Assembly (NCBI GenBank): GCA_945787295.1
Contig: CALZHQ010000091.1
Coordinates: 1 to 10,363 of the forward strand
Source of the DNA: an uncultured Desulfuromonadales bacterium
GTDB taxonomy: Bacteria > Desulfobacterota > Desulfuromonadia > Desulfuromonadales > Geopsychrobacteraceae
Direction of reading: 5' to 3'
Length of the DNA: 10,363 bases
The position numbers were made by a program, and so were the translations under genes. The notes under the pieces are model-generated. The model did no database searches and had not been told where the DNA came from. It saw nothing but the letters and a program-made list of their open reading frames with translations. Positions 1-7,208 of the stretch are shown here, piece by piece. Position 1 is the stretch's first letter; every line of letters begins with the position of its first letter.

Positions 1-1197
1 ATGACCGCCGAATCGACCATGGAAAACGCCGTAAACGCGATGAAAAACGGCGCCTACGACTACCTGACCAAACCGTTCGATCTGGATGTCCTCGATGCCA
101 TCATCCTCAAAGCCCAGAAAGCGGCCGAAGTCAGCGATCAGATTGGCCATTTAAAAGAAGAGCTGCAGGAGCAGTACAGCTTTGGCCGATCGATCATCGG
201 CAACAGTCAACCGATGCAGGAGGTCTACAAAATTCTCGGCCGGGTCGCCAGTTCCGATGTCACGGTCCTGGTGACCGGTGAAAGCGGAACCGGTAAAGAG
301 CTGATCGCCCGGGCCATCCATTTCAACAGCCCGCGGCTCGGCAAACCGTTCCTGGCCATCAACTGTGCTGCGATCCCACGAGAATTACTGGAAAATGAAC
401 TGTTCGGCCACGAACGTGGAGCCTTCACCGGCGCCACCGACCGCAAAGCCGGCAAGTTCGAACAGGCCAACGGCGGCACCCTGTTCCTCGACGAAATCGG
501 CGACATGCCATTGGAGCTGCAGGCGAAGCTACTCAGGGTCCTGCAGGAAAAAGAGATCACCCGGACCGGCGGCAGCCAAACCATGCAAATCGATGTGCGG
601 ATTGTCGCTGCGACCAACCAGAACATTGCTGAACTGGTCGAAGAAAAGAAGTTCCGCGAAGATCTTTACTACCGACTTAACGTGGTACCGATCAGTCTGC
701 CGGCATTACACCAACGCAAAGACGACATTCCCGCGCTGGTCGAATTTTTCCTTCAGCGGGCCCAGGAAGATCTCGGCGTCGGCGCCATCGAATGCAGCAA
801 GGAAGCGCTCAGTCTACTGAAACGCCATAACTGGCCCGGCAATGTTCGCGAGCTGGAGAACGTCATCAAGCGCGCCACCCTGCTCTCCCCCAACCATGTC
901 TTGATGCCGTCCGACTTCCCAGGCCTGCTGACTGGCCAGGGCAGCAAGAATCAGGACGAATCGCTAGAGGCCCTGGTCTCGCGCAAGCTGGAAAACTCCC
1001 TGGCGCAAATGGATCTACACGAGCTGGACAACCTGTACGAAATGGTTCTGCATCAGGTCGAACGGCCACTGATCAACATCATCCTGCAACAGACCCGCGG
1101 CAACCAGGTCCGCACTGCAGAAATCCTCGGTATCAACCGCAACACCTTGCGAAAAAAAATCAACACCCTGGAGATCGATGTCAAACGGGGAAGCTGA
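1..1197 (+). CDS. NtrC-family sigma-54-dependent response regulator, 5'-truncated by the window edge
   Basis: This is a two-component response regulator that activates sigma-54 promoters with an AAA+ ATPase. The first visible residues (about 1-45) are the end of a receiver domain: MTAEST, then the conserved Lys in YLTKPFD. The phospho-acceptor Asp must lie upstream, so the ATG at base 1 is internal and the real start is outside the window. A linker (about 46-66) follows, then the AAA+ domain. It has Walker A GESGTGKE (93-100), the sigma-54 contact loop GAFTGA (140-145), Walker B GGTLFLDE (158-165), FREDLYYRLNV (218-228) and NWPGNVRELEN (277-287). A Fis-type helix-turn-helix lies at about 367-391. 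The receiver end and the stretch after it resemble NtrC (NR-I) closely, but NtrX- or AtoC-type relatives cannot be excluded. No partner kinase is visible. The gene ends at a terminator that also faces dnaB. Confidence 0.95.
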   Translation: MTAESTMENAVNAMKNGAYDYLTKPFDLDVLDAIILKAQKAAEVSDQIGHLKEELQEQYSFGRSIIGNSQPMQEVYKILGRVASSDVTVLVTGESGTGKELIARAIHFNSPRLGKPFLAINCAAIPRELLENELFGHERGAFTGATDRKAGKFEQANGGTLFLDEIGDMPLELQAKLLRVLQEKEITRTGGSQTMQIDVRIVAATNQNIAELVEEKKFREDLYYRLNVVPISLPALHQRKDDIPALVEFFLQRAQEDLGVGAIECSKEALSLLKRHNWPGNVRELENVIKRATLLSPNHVLMPSDFPGLLTGQGSKNQDESLEALVSRKLENSLAQMDLHELDNLYEMVLHQVERPLINIILQQTRGNQVRTAEILGINRNTLRKKINTLEIDVKRGS

Positions 1198-1248
1198 ATC
1201 CGAATCTTCACGACGTTCTCTGGCCCAATCAGCGGATCAGACAATAAA

Positions 1249-1283
1249 GCCCCGCGACTACTAAAATCGCGGGGCCTTGTTTT
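1249..1283. terminator. Bidirectional intrinsic terminator between the NtrC-like gene and dnaB
   Basis: A perfect 9-bp stem (GCCCCGCGA at 1249-1257 paired with TCGCGGGGC at 1267-1275) encloses a 9-base loop. A T-rich run (TTGTTTT) follows on the plus strand, and the minus-strand side reads TTTATTGT. It lies between two convergent genes and can serve both the regulator and dnaB. Confidence 0.88.
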
Positions 1284-1303
1284 AAACCAGGACTTTCCTG
1301 TGC

Positions 1304-2674
1304 CTAATAGCCGTCATCCCTGCGGGCCTGATTTTCGAAGCGGGTAAACTCGCCGCGGAAGGTCAGGCGGACTGTGCCGATCGGGCCATTCCGCTGCTTG
1401 CCGATAATAATTTCGGCATCCTTATCGTGCCCCTGATCACAGGAGCCGTCCCGTTTTTTACAGGCCTCGCAATAGACCGCGTCACGATAAACGAACATGA
1501 TCACGTCGGCATCCTGCTCAATCGCACCCGATTCACGCAAATCGGACATCATCGGCCGTTTATCGGTACGGCTCTCCAACGAACGGTTGAGCTGCGACAG
1601 CGCTAGAACCGGGACCGCCAACTCCTTGGCCAGGGCTTTGAGCGAACGGGAGATTTCCGATATTTCCTGCTGACGACTCTCGGGATTACTGCCGCTCATC
1701 AACTGCAGATAATCGACGATAATGATCCCCAAGCCGTGCTCAGCCTTGATCCGCCGCGCCTTGGAGCGTAATTCCAAGACCGAAATTGCCGGTGTATCAT
1801 CGATAAAAATCTGTGCCTCGTTAAGCTGACCGGCAGCCATGGTCAGCTTGGGCCAGTCAGACTCACCAAGATGGCCGGTCCGCATCCGTCCGGCATCGAC
1901 CTTGGCCAGGGAACAGAGAATCCGCTGGACCATCTGCTCCTTGCTCATCTCCAGAGAGAAGATCACTGCTGAAGCCTTTTTCTCGGCGATAGTGGTCGCA
2001 TACTCAGCCACATTGAGACTGAAAGCTGTTTTACCCATCGATGGCCGTCCGGCGATGATGACCAGATCGCTCGGCTGCATGCCAGCGGTCATCTTATCCA
2101 GATCGTGGTAACCGGTCGGCACCCCGGTGACCAGTTCTTTCCGCTCGTAGAGCTGCTCGATCGATTTGAAGGTGTCCTTCAAAATATCCCGCACCGGATA
2201 ATATGATGGCCGAGTGCGATTCTCGGAAATCTCAAAGATCGACTTTTCCGCCTTGTCGAGGATCATCTCCATGTCCCCGCCTTCATAACCACTGGTGGCG
2301 ATATCGGTCGAAACCTCGATCAACTTGCGAGCCACCGACTTCTCTTTGACCAGCTTGCAATAGTAGGAAATATTGGCCGCCGTCGGCACGTAATCGACCA
2401 GGGTGGCCAGATAGGTACTGCCGCCAACATCCTCCAGCTCGCCGCGATCTTTGAGTACCGCGGTGACAGTGACCAGGTCGGCCGGTTCATTCTTCTCCGA
2501 GAGGGAGATCAAGGCGAGGAAAATCTTGCGATGGCTCTGGCGGTAAAAATCATCCGGGGTCAGATGTTCGAGCGCCCGGTTGAGCGCTTCATTTTCCAGC
2601 AACACCCCGCCCAGAACCGACATTTCAGCTTCAAGATTCTGTGGCGGCAAACGCTGCCCGTGGCTTTCTTCCAT
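1304..2674 (-). CDS. dnaB: Replicative DNA helicase DnaB
   Basis: This is the hexameric 5'-3' helicase that unwinds DNA at the replication fork and recruits primase. The chosen start gives 456 residues, normal for DnaB. The N-terminal domain (about 8-110) opens with LPPQNLEAEMSVLGG. A linker follows, then the RecA-like domain. It has Walker A GRPSMGKT (209-216), Walker B IIIVDYLQLM (317-326), SQLNRSLE (360-367), DLRESGAIEQDAD (378-390) and GKQRNGPIGT (425-434). The ATG at 2674 has AGGAG five bases upstream. An open frame continues 30 codons further, but that part runs through the hisI terminator and has no homologous sequence, so it is rejected. Between YRDAVY and AEIIIGKQ there is a short insert with C402, C405, C412 and H416, which may bind a metal. 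No intein is present. Its promoter should lie at 2675-2727. I see only a -10-like TATTCT without a clear -35. Confidence 0.97.
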   Translation of the reverse strand: MEESHGQRLPPQNLEAEMSVLGGVLLENEALNRALEHLTPDDFYRQSHRKIFLALISLSEKNEPADLVTVTAVLKDRGELEDVGGSTYLATLVDYVPTAANISYYCKLVKEKSVARKLIEVSTDIATSGYEGGDMEMILDKAEKSIFEISENRTRPSYYPVRDILKDTFKSIEQLYERKELVTGVPTGYHDLDKMTAGMQPSDLVIIAGRPSMGKTAFSLNVAEYATTIAEKKASAVIFSLEMSKEQMVQRILCSLAKVDAGRMRTGHLGESDWPKLTMAAGQLNEAQIFIDDTPAISVLELRSKARRIKAEHGLGIIIVDYLQLMSGSNPESRQQEISEISRSLKALAKELAVPVLALSQLNRSLESRTDKRPMMSDLRESGAIEQDADVIMFVYRDAVYCEACKKRDGSCDQGHDKDAEIIIGKQRNGPIGTVRLTFRGEFTRFENQARRDDGY

Positions 2675-2679
2675 AACAA

Positions 2680-2684
2680 CTCCT
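2680..2684 (-). promoter_or_regulatory. Ribosome binding site fixing the dnaB start
   Basis: AGGAG sits five bases before the ATG at 2674. It decides for this start over the longer open frame beginning at 2764, whose upstream part is terminator sequence. Confidence 0.8.
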
Positions 2685-2727
2685 GCGTTAAATCGAATCG
2701 GCAGAATAACAGAGTCGGAGAAAATAA

Positions 2728-2758
2728 AAAAGCGGAAGCCAGAGCGACTTCCGCTTTT
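2728..2758 (-). terminator. Intrinsic terminator of the hisG-hisI unit
   Basis: An 11-bp stem (AAAAGCGGAAG-type arm at 2728-2738, partner at 2748-2758) has a 9-base loop. On the minus strand it is followed by a T-rich tail (TTTATTTT). It lies 31 bases beyond the hisI stop and upstream of dnaB, so it should insulate dnaB from histidine-gene transcription. Confidence 0.88.
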
Positions 2759-2788
2759 CTGCATGCCAAACTGCCGGTCAGATAACTG

Positions 2789-3190
2789 CTATTTGACGGC
2801 CACCAGCTGTTTGCTGTTCAAATCTACCTTCCGGTAGAAACAGGTTTCTCGTGTCTTGCCGGTTTCAGGGTTCTTGGTGTGACAGGAACCACCCCCCTGA
2901 GGCTCAACCTTGTAGATCAACGCGTCCTGATCACAGTCAGTTAGGATCTCAACGATCTTCAGAAAATCACCGGAGGTTTCCCCCTTGGTCCACAGTTCAT
3001 TGCGCGAGGTCGACCAGAAGGTGGCCATCCCTTTCTGCAAAGTGGTCTCGTAGGCCTGGGCATTGACATAAGCGAGCATCAGCACCCGACCATCCTTGAC
3101 ATCCTGCACGATCGCCGGGACAAAGCCGCCCCGTTTTTCAAACTCGATGCAGACCTCGCTGCCTTCTTCCAACATCTTCTTATCCATCAT
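2789..3190 (-). CDS. hisI: Phosphoribosyl-AMP cyclohydrolase HisI (monofunctional)
   Basis: This enzyme hydrolyses the adenine ring of phosphoribosyl-AMP to give ProFAR, the third step of histidine synthesis, in the cytoplasm. The 133-residue protein has the family motifs in order: VLMLAYVN (36-43), FWSTSR (58-63), LWTKGETSG (66-74), the metal-binding DCDQDA (85-90), CHT (103-105) and TCF (116-118). No HisE (pyrophosphohydrolase) domain is fused to it, so step two must be encoded elsewhere. AGGAGATAG precedes two adjacent ATGs at 3190 and 3187. Spacing slightly favours the second, so the true protein may be one residue shorter. The ribosome binding site overlaps the hisG stop codon with only 7 bases between the genes, which implies translational coupling. 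Confidence 0.96.
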   Translation of the reverse strand: MMDKKMLEEGSEVCIEFEKRGGFVPAIVQDVKDGRVLMLAYVNAQAYETTLQKGMATFWSTSRNELWTKGETSGDFLKIVEILTDCDQDALIYKVEPQGGGSCHTKNPETGKTRETCFYRKVDLNSKQLVAVK

Positions 3191-3197
3191 CTATCTC

Positions 3198-4136
3198 CTA
3201 AAATTTATTGGCCTTGACCATGTCCTGGGTGAACACCTTCGGGGCCGGAACTGGCACGATACCATCAACACCAAGGCGCAGCAGCTGCGGGGCGAGAATG
3301 TTCAACTGCGTTTCACGGATAACCACCGCGACACTGCGCCAGTTTTCATCGACCACCGGGCTGACCGTAGGTGAGATCACCGACGGGAGCATCTTTTCAA
3401 CCTGATCGAGAACCTTGGTCGGAACATCCATGAAGACCATGTAGACCGGCTCGCGCTCGGCTTGCAGCACGGCGTCGAGACAGATCCGGATATCCTCCAT
3501 TTTCTCCAGCAGGTCAGCGTCCTTAATCGTCTCTCTGTTTGCGATCAGCTGCGGGTTGGAGGTGAACAGCTCGGCGACAATATTGTTGCCGTTGGCCTTC
3601 AGGGTGGCGCCAGTCTCGGTGATATCGGTGAAGGCATCGCACTCGCCCATATTGACCTTCGCCTCGGTCTTGCCTTCGCTGCGCAGGATCTGAATATCCT
3701 CAATTCCGTAAAGTTCCTTCATCCGCCGCTTGGTCAGATTCGGCAGCTCGGTCGCGATGATCTTGCCTTTGCAGTCCTCCGGTTTTTCGATGCCGAGCTC
3801 CGGCCGGGACGCCAGCACCAGGCGGGACGGTTGAGCGGTGTACTTGGAGAAGATAAAATCACCGAGTACCTCGACACTCTCTTCCATCCCGGCTTCAAAG
3901 ATGTAGTCCTTACCGGTGATGCCACAATCTACGATGCCATCTGCCACCTTCTGCGGCATTTCCTTGCGGTCCAGAACCCGGAAAACGACGTCGGGGTCAT
4001 AAGAGGTGGTCAATTCATATTGGCGCCCTTTTTTCAATGGGCGGCCAGATTTTTCCAGCAGGCGCATCACCTGTTCATTGAGGCTTCCGGATGGGATCCC
4101 GAAATAGAGAACGCCTTCTTTTTTTCCGTACGACAT
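3198..4136 (-). CDS. hisG: ATP phosphoribosyltransferase HisG, long form
   Basis: This enzyme joins ATP and PRPP to give phosphoribosyl-ATP, the first committed and feedback-controlled step of histidine synthesis. From the chosen start it has 312 residues, which fits the long, self-sufficient HisG type that needs no HisZ partner. The catalytic part (about 8-220) shows IPSGSL (14-19), the GIVDCGITGKD segment (67-77) and the PRPP-binding stretch with DITETGATLKANGN (171-184). Residues about 228-312 form the ACT-like regulatory domain expected to bind histidine (VYMVFMDVP, SPTVSPV, VPVPAPKVF). The ATG at 4136 is preceded by AGAGGGAA at good spacing. The open frame reaches 28 codons further, but that part resembles nothing in the family. 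It pairs directly with hisI, and the promoter presumably lies at 4137-4260. The only candidate there (TTGATG, 17 bases, CAGAAT) is weak. Confidence 0.96.
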   Translation of the reverse strand: MSYGKKEGVLYFGIPSGSLNEQVMRLLEKSGRPLKKGRQYELTTSYDPDVVFRVLDRKEMPQKVADGIVDCGITGKDYIFEAGMEESVEVLGDFIFSKYTAQPSRLVLASRPELGIEKPEDCKGKIIATELPNLTKRRMKELYGIEDIQILRSEGKTEAKVNMGECDAFTDITETGATLKANGNNIVAELFTSNPQLIANRETIKDADLLEKMEDIRICLDAVLQAEREPVYMVFMDVPTKVLDQVEKMLPSVISPTVSPVVDENWRSVAVVIRETQLNILAPQLLRLGVDGIVPVPAPKVFTQDMVKANKF

Positions 4137-4261
4137 ATGCTTCCCTCTACAGTTAGATTTTTCGGCCAGCAGAACCGTCTGCAAAAACAATCCGCAGCAT
4201 TCTGCCAAGAACCTGGACAAACATCAATCTTAGTTTTTATTTGTGCCCTTGCGTCTGACAT

Positions 4262-4310
4262 AAACAAAAACCCCGCAGCTAACTAGATACAGGGTCGAAA
4301 AACAGCGCGG
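4262..4310 (-). terminator. Possible terminator after the DUF4405 gene
   Basis: On the minus strand CCGC-GCT (4310-4304) can pair with AGC-GCGG (4280-4273, one bulged base). Two Gs follow and then TTTTTGTTT. The loop is long (23 bases) and the stem is imperfect, so this is a moderate call. It lies 10 bases past the stop at 4321 and before hisG. Confidence 0.5.
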
Positions 4311-4320
4311 CATATGTGCT

Positions 4321-4953
4321 CTAGGGATAAAGCCGATCATCCATCATCATCGCCTCAAAAATCTGCATCGGCGAGGCATCGCTGCGGGCAGCAAGGGCCT
4401 TCAAGGTGGTTTTCTCTTCCACACCCGTGAAGCCCTTCTCTGTCAGGAAAGCCAGCGCGCCTTCAAGATCCAGGTCCATCTTGCTGGTTAATTGCTGCAG
4501 AGTCATCAGTTCGGCGTGAGCAAAAGGCGGATACACATCCTGCCCGGCATACCAGGTCTTCTTGATTGTACTGCCGAGGTCCATAATTGTCGTGAAAGGT
4601 GGCACTCCGGCAATACTGCCATGGGTACAGATAATCGTGATCAGCAGCACGATAACCAGTTCGCTGCGCATGCTGTAAGTCTTTTTGACCTTATCTTTCA
4701 GATAGGACACAAGCGCCTTGAAATTGAAGAACAGATGGAAGCAGGTGGCAACAACGAAAATAAAGCCGAGGACCGTGTGGATGGTGCCCCACTGCTCCTT
4801 ACCCAGGCCCCACAGCCGCCAGTCAGCCCAATAGGCAATCCGCCCTTCCGGCATGATATAGGCAACAATCCCTGAGACGATCATGACCAGACCGCTGAAA
4901 GTCACCATTAGCGATACAAACCCGCGAAACCTGAAGCCGCTCTCCCAGAACAT
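4321..4953 (-). CDS. DUF4405-type (flavinylation-associated cytochrome-like) membrane protein
   Basis: This is a 210-residue inner-membrane protein with three predicted helices (about 13-33, 57-80, 97-118). H59 and H73 lie 14 residues apart on the second helix, in the WGTIH...CFHLFFN arrangement typical of DUF4405 cytochrome b-like proteins. They could hold a heme, and H111 is near the end of helix three. After the membrane part comes a soluble helical tail (about 143-210: PPFAHAELMTL, then LEGALAFL, then SPMQIFEAMM) that I do not recognise as a named domain. A role in membrane electron transfer is inferred from the family. No flavoprotein or quinone enzyme is next to it to name a partner. 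The start is set by AGAGAGG five bases before the ATG at 4953. A longer frame from 4980 lacks a binding site and begins in the rplI terminator tail. Confidence 0.75.
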   Translation of the reverse strand: MFWESGFRFRGFVSLMVTFSGLVMIVSGIVAYIMPEGRIAYWADWRLWGLGKEQWGTIHTVLGFIFVVATCFHLFFNFKALVSYLKDKVKKTYSMRSELVIVLLITIICTHGSIAGVPPFTTIMDLGSTIKKTWYAGQDVYPPFAHAELMTLQQLTSKMDLDLEGALAFLTEKGFTGVEEKTTLKALAARSDASPMQIFEAMMMDDRLYP

Positions 4954-4958
4954 AGAGA

Positions 4959-4965
4959 CCTCTCT
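4959..4965 (-). promoter_or_regulatory. Ribosome binding site fixing the DUF4405 gene start
   Basis: AGAGAGG lies five bases before the ATG at 4953. The alternative upstream ATG at 4980 has no purine-rich site before it. Confidence 0.75.
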
Positions 4966-4983
4966 GCATTTCTTACTCATGAA

Positions 4984-5016
4984 AAAGGCGAAAGATCAAG
5001 ATGACCTTTCGCCTTT
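4984..5016 (-). terminator. Intrinsic terminator of the ribosomal protein operon (after rplI)
   Basis: A perfect 11-bp stem (AAAGGCGAAAG at 4984-4994 with its complement at 5006-5016) has an 11-base loop. On the minus strand the stem's own TTT runs into TTC, giving a T tail. It follows rplI by about 30 bases, so it probably ends the rpsF-rplI transcript, although the DUF4405 gene directly beyond may depend on some readthrough. Confidence 0.85.
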
Positions 5017-5047
5017 GCTTTTTCAGTTGTCAGCGACAGTGAGTAAA

Positions 5048-5503
5048 TTAAGCTTCTTCTGCACTGACAGCAACCTTCAGCTCGGCAATAACACCGGCAT
5101 CCAGCTTGATGGTAACAACGTGCTCACCGAGAGTTTTGATCGGCTCAGCCAGTTGAATCTTTTTCCGATCGATCTCGATGCCAGCCTCTTGAAGCTTGGC
5201 TTCCAGGTCCATCGAAGTGACCGAACCGAACAGCTTGCCTTCTTCACTGGCACGCTGAGTAAATTCGCAAGCAACCTTTTCGACGCGGGCCTTGATGGCT
5301 TCGGCATCCTTGGTGGCTTTTTCCAGTTTGCGCGCCAACTGACGCTTCTGGTGCTCAAGCTCTTTGACGTTACGCTCGTTAGCGATAAGCGCCAGGCCCT
5401 TGGGAACCAGGTAGTTACGGGCATAACCAGGTTTAACAACAACCTGATCACCGATCACGCCGAGACCATCGACGTTCTCTTGCAGAATAATATTGACACT
5501 CAT
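5048..5503 (-). CDS. rplI: 50S ribosomal protein L9
   Basis: L9 binds 23S rRNA near the base of the L1 stalk and helps limit frameshifting. The 151-residue length is normal. The N-terminal rRNA-binding domain carries the family signature (GYARNYLVPKGLA, about 26-38). A long charged helix follows (about 45-80, rich in Lys/Arg/Glu) and then the C-terminal domain (about 81-149, with GKLFGSVTS). GGAGG precedes the ATG at good spacing. It is the last gene of the rpsF-rpsR-DUF2232-rplI run, 27 bases after the DUF2232 stop. Confidence 0.98.
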   Translation of the reverse strand: MSVNIILQENVDGLGVIGDQVVVKPGYARNYLVPKGLALIANERNVKELEHQKRQLARKLEKATKDAEAIKARVEKVACEFTQRASEEGKLFGSVTSMDLEAKLQEAGIEIDRKKIQLAEPIKTLGEHVVTIKLDAGVIAELKVAVSAEEA

Positions 5504-5530
5504 GAGTTTCCTCCGTATCAGAACGAGTTT

Positions 5531-6460
5531 TTAAATCTCTTTATTCCGGGGGCGGCGAAAGTCGATCCACAGATCGAAAACACCGACACCGGTTATTAAC
5601 AATTGCAGCGGGTTGAAAATAAACAACATGGCATAGATCAACCCTTTCACTGCCGGTGGATACGCTTTGCGCTGCAAGTAACTGCTGACCACCGCCAAGC
5701 CTTGCAGAAAGTAGAGCGGCAGCAGGACAACCAGCAGGTTGCGACCGGTCAGAGCAACGAGCTCGACCGGAGTGAACGAAGCGAACCCAGAAACAATCAG
5801 GACCCAAATCAGACCAGCCGGCAACCGCCAGTTGGCAAAGGGAGTTCCTGATATCTGGTAGTCATTCTTTTTCAGTCGTTGCAAAAGAGCTAGAGACAGC
5901 ATCTGTATTGCCAACACACCGGCGACCAAGAGACCGTAAATATTCTCTCGGATAAAGCCGGCTAAGCCGTCTATAAACCCCTGCATCTCCTGCAGTTGTG
6001 ATTCAGAAAATCCTGATTCACGGTAAATCTTCATCGCCTGGTCAACCTCGGTCTGAATCAGTTGATTGATCAACTGATCGATGCGACCTTGATCGGCCAG
6101 CAAAACGATGACCACCATCCCCAGAGTGACGATGATTGCCCCGACCACCGAGAGAAAAATCGCCCGGTCCCAGGGCTGGCCCTGCCTAAGCAACCAGGGC
6201 ATCAATAAAGAGCCGACTCCAAACAGCCCGATATATTCAATCAGGATGTATGGTGGAGCCAGTTGAACCAGCAACAGGCTGACGACAGCAACAATGACAA
6301 ATCCGGCCTGCAGGCCGAACCGCATACTTGTATAGGCGGCAGCCACCGGGGTCAGCAGATATAAAGCAGCCCCCAGCATTCCAAGCCAACTGCCTCCCAT
6401 CAAGCAGAGCAGCGTGATGCCGATGCCGACTGCAGTCAGAAGTGCAGCTTGCCCTTTCAT
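5531..6460 (-). CDS. DUF2232 (YybS-like) polytopic membrane protein
   Basis: This 309-residue, very hydrophobic protein has about eight or nine predicted membrane helices (near 5-22, 27-43, 50-67, 71-90, 100-122, 172-194, 215-236, 241-262, 272-296). An amphipathic, Gln/Glu-rich loop lies at about 125-170. It matches the DUF2232/YybS family in length, in its helix pattern and in its place between rpsR and rplI, where this family is typical in Geobacter relatives and in some Firmicutes. Its molecular function is unknown. The fold recalls small-molecule or energy-coupling-factor substrate-binding membrane proteins, but no ligand can be inferred. The start is placed at the ATG at 6460. A TTG at 6463 is open but lies too close to the weak AGCAGGT site. 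It begins 21 bases after the rpsR stop, so it is almost certainly co-transcribed. Confidence 0.82.
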   Translation of the reverse strand: MKGQAALLTAVGIGITLLCLMGGSWLGMLGAALYLLTPVAAAYTSMRFGLQAGFVIVAVVSLLLVQLAPPYILIEYIGLFGVGSLLMPWLLRQGQPWDRAIFLSVVGAIIVTLGMVVIVLLADQGRIDQLINQLIQTEVDQAMKIYRESGFSESQLQEMQGFIDGLAGFIRENIYGLLVAGVLAIQMLSLALLQRLKKNDYQISGTPFANWRLPAGLIWVLIVSGFASFTPVELVALTGRNLLVVLLPLYFLQGLAVVSSYLQRKAYPPAVKGLIYAMLFIFNPLQLLITGVGVFDLWIDFRRPRNKEI

Positions 6461-6481
6461 CAATGACCTGCTTGACGCCTT

Positions 6482-6754
6482 CTATCTGACAGCGTGCGAC
6501 TCAGTGTAAGGCAGCAGTGCAATCTGCCGGGCATTCTTGATCGCCTCGGCAATTCCGCGCTGGTGCAGTGCGCAGGTTCCGGAAATCCGGCGCGGTACGA
6601 TCTTGCCCCGCTCGGACAGGTAGTAGCGCAGGTTATTAATATCTTTGTAGTCGATCTTCGCATTCTTATCTGCACAGTAGCGGCAGATTTTGCGGCGGCC
6701 AAAACGACGACGCGGCGCAGAGGAAGATGGACGTGATGAATTTTCGTAAGCCAT
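6482..6754 (-). CDS. rpsR: 30S ribosomal protein S18 (zinc-type)
   Basis: S18 pairs with S6 on the platform of the small ribosomal subunit and contacts the central domain of 16S rRNA. The 90-residue protein has a basic, disordered N-terminus and the family core RKICRYC ... [19 protein letters not shown] ... [14 protein letters not shown]24, C27, C61 and H64 are all present, which is the Cys-containing, probably zinc-binding form of S18. GAGGAG lies seven bases before the ATG. It follows rpsF by 25 bases. There is no ssb gene between rpsF and rpsR, unlike the order in many Firmicutes. Confidence 0.98.
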   Translation of the reverse strand: MAYENSSRPSSSAPRRRFGRRKICRYCADKNAKIDYKDINNLRYYLSERGKIVPRRISGTCALHQRGIAEAIKNARQIALLPYTESHAVR

Positions 6755-6779
6755 GGATATTCTCCTCGGTTGCTAGTGA

Positions 6780-7148
6780 TTAGTCTTCTTCAGCAGAAAC
6801 TTCTTCCGCAACTGCAGTCTCTGGCTCGGGTTCCTCGGCAACTTCTTCAATCACCGGGAATTCACCTTCGAGACGGACAGTCAGGAAACGCAGCACCTTT
6901 TCGTCCAGACGCATGCGACGCTCAAATTCTGCAATCACCTGCGGCCCGGCCGTAAACAGGGTCTGCACATAGCAACCGCGCTCAGCCTTGTTGATCGGGT
7001 ACGCCAGCTTGCGGACGCCCCAGTTGTCCAGCTTGTAGATTTCAGCACCCTGATCGGTGAGAACCTTCTGGAACTTTTCCACCATGGCAGTCAGCTCGTC
7101 GGCGACCACTTCCGGATGGATGATGTAGAGTGATTCGTAATTCCTCAT
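6780..7148 (-). CDS. rpsF: 30S ribosomal protein S6
   Basis: S6 binds the 30S central domain together with S18. From the ATG at 7148 it has 122 residues. It opens with the typical MRNYESLYIIHPEV and continues with DNWGVRKLAYPINKAERG and the conserved F-to-L core. It ends in an acidic Glu-rich tail of about 22 residues (about 100-122), common in this lineage. The start is fixed by AGAGGAG eight bases upstream. The open frame extends 29 codons further, but that sequence is the structured leader, not protein. It is the first gene of the operon and sits behind a candidate promoter and a hairpin leader that probably mediates S6:S18 feedback. Confidence 0.98.
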   Translation of the reverse strand: MRNYESLYIIHPEVVADELTAMVEKFQKVLTDQGAEIYKLDNWGVRKLAYPINKAERGCYVQTLFTAGPQVIAEFERRMRLDEKVLRFLTVRLEGEFPVIEEVAEEPEPETAVAEEVSAEED

Positions 7149-7156
7149 CAATGTTT

Positions 7157-7208
7157 CTCCTCTCGGATTAAGCAGCCCCGGGTCCGGCCCGGAGCAAGGA
7201 AACATCCG
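7157..7208 (-). ncRNA. Candidate S6:S18-binding leader structure of rpsF mRNA
   Basis: In the rpsF 5' leader an outer helix (CGGAT at 7208-7204 with ATCCG at 7168-7164) encloses an internal loop and a strong inner hairpin. The inner stem pairs 8 bp (7195-7188 with 7182-7175, one G-U) around the loop CCGGA. The outer helix ends one base before the AGAGGAG ribosome binding site (7163-7157). Many bacteria carry an rpsF leader element with a conserved CCG that is bound by the S6:S18 complex to repress translation. The position, architecture and loop CCG fit that class. I judged this by eye, without a covariance model. Confidence 0.6.

Noticed and set aside
4180..4210. Possible sigma-54 promoter upstream of hisG (TGGCA...TGC)
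   Set aside because: The GG-to-GC spacing is one base off the required 10, and the -12 element is poor.
3462..4286. Long plus-strand open frame (274 codons) opposite hisG
   Set aside because: It lies fully antisense to a clear HisG and has no recognisable motif. It is explained by codon bias of the real gene.
4883..5599. Plus-strand open frame (238 codons) opposite rplI
   Set aside because: It is antisense to L9 and crosses the rplI terminator, with no family resemblance.
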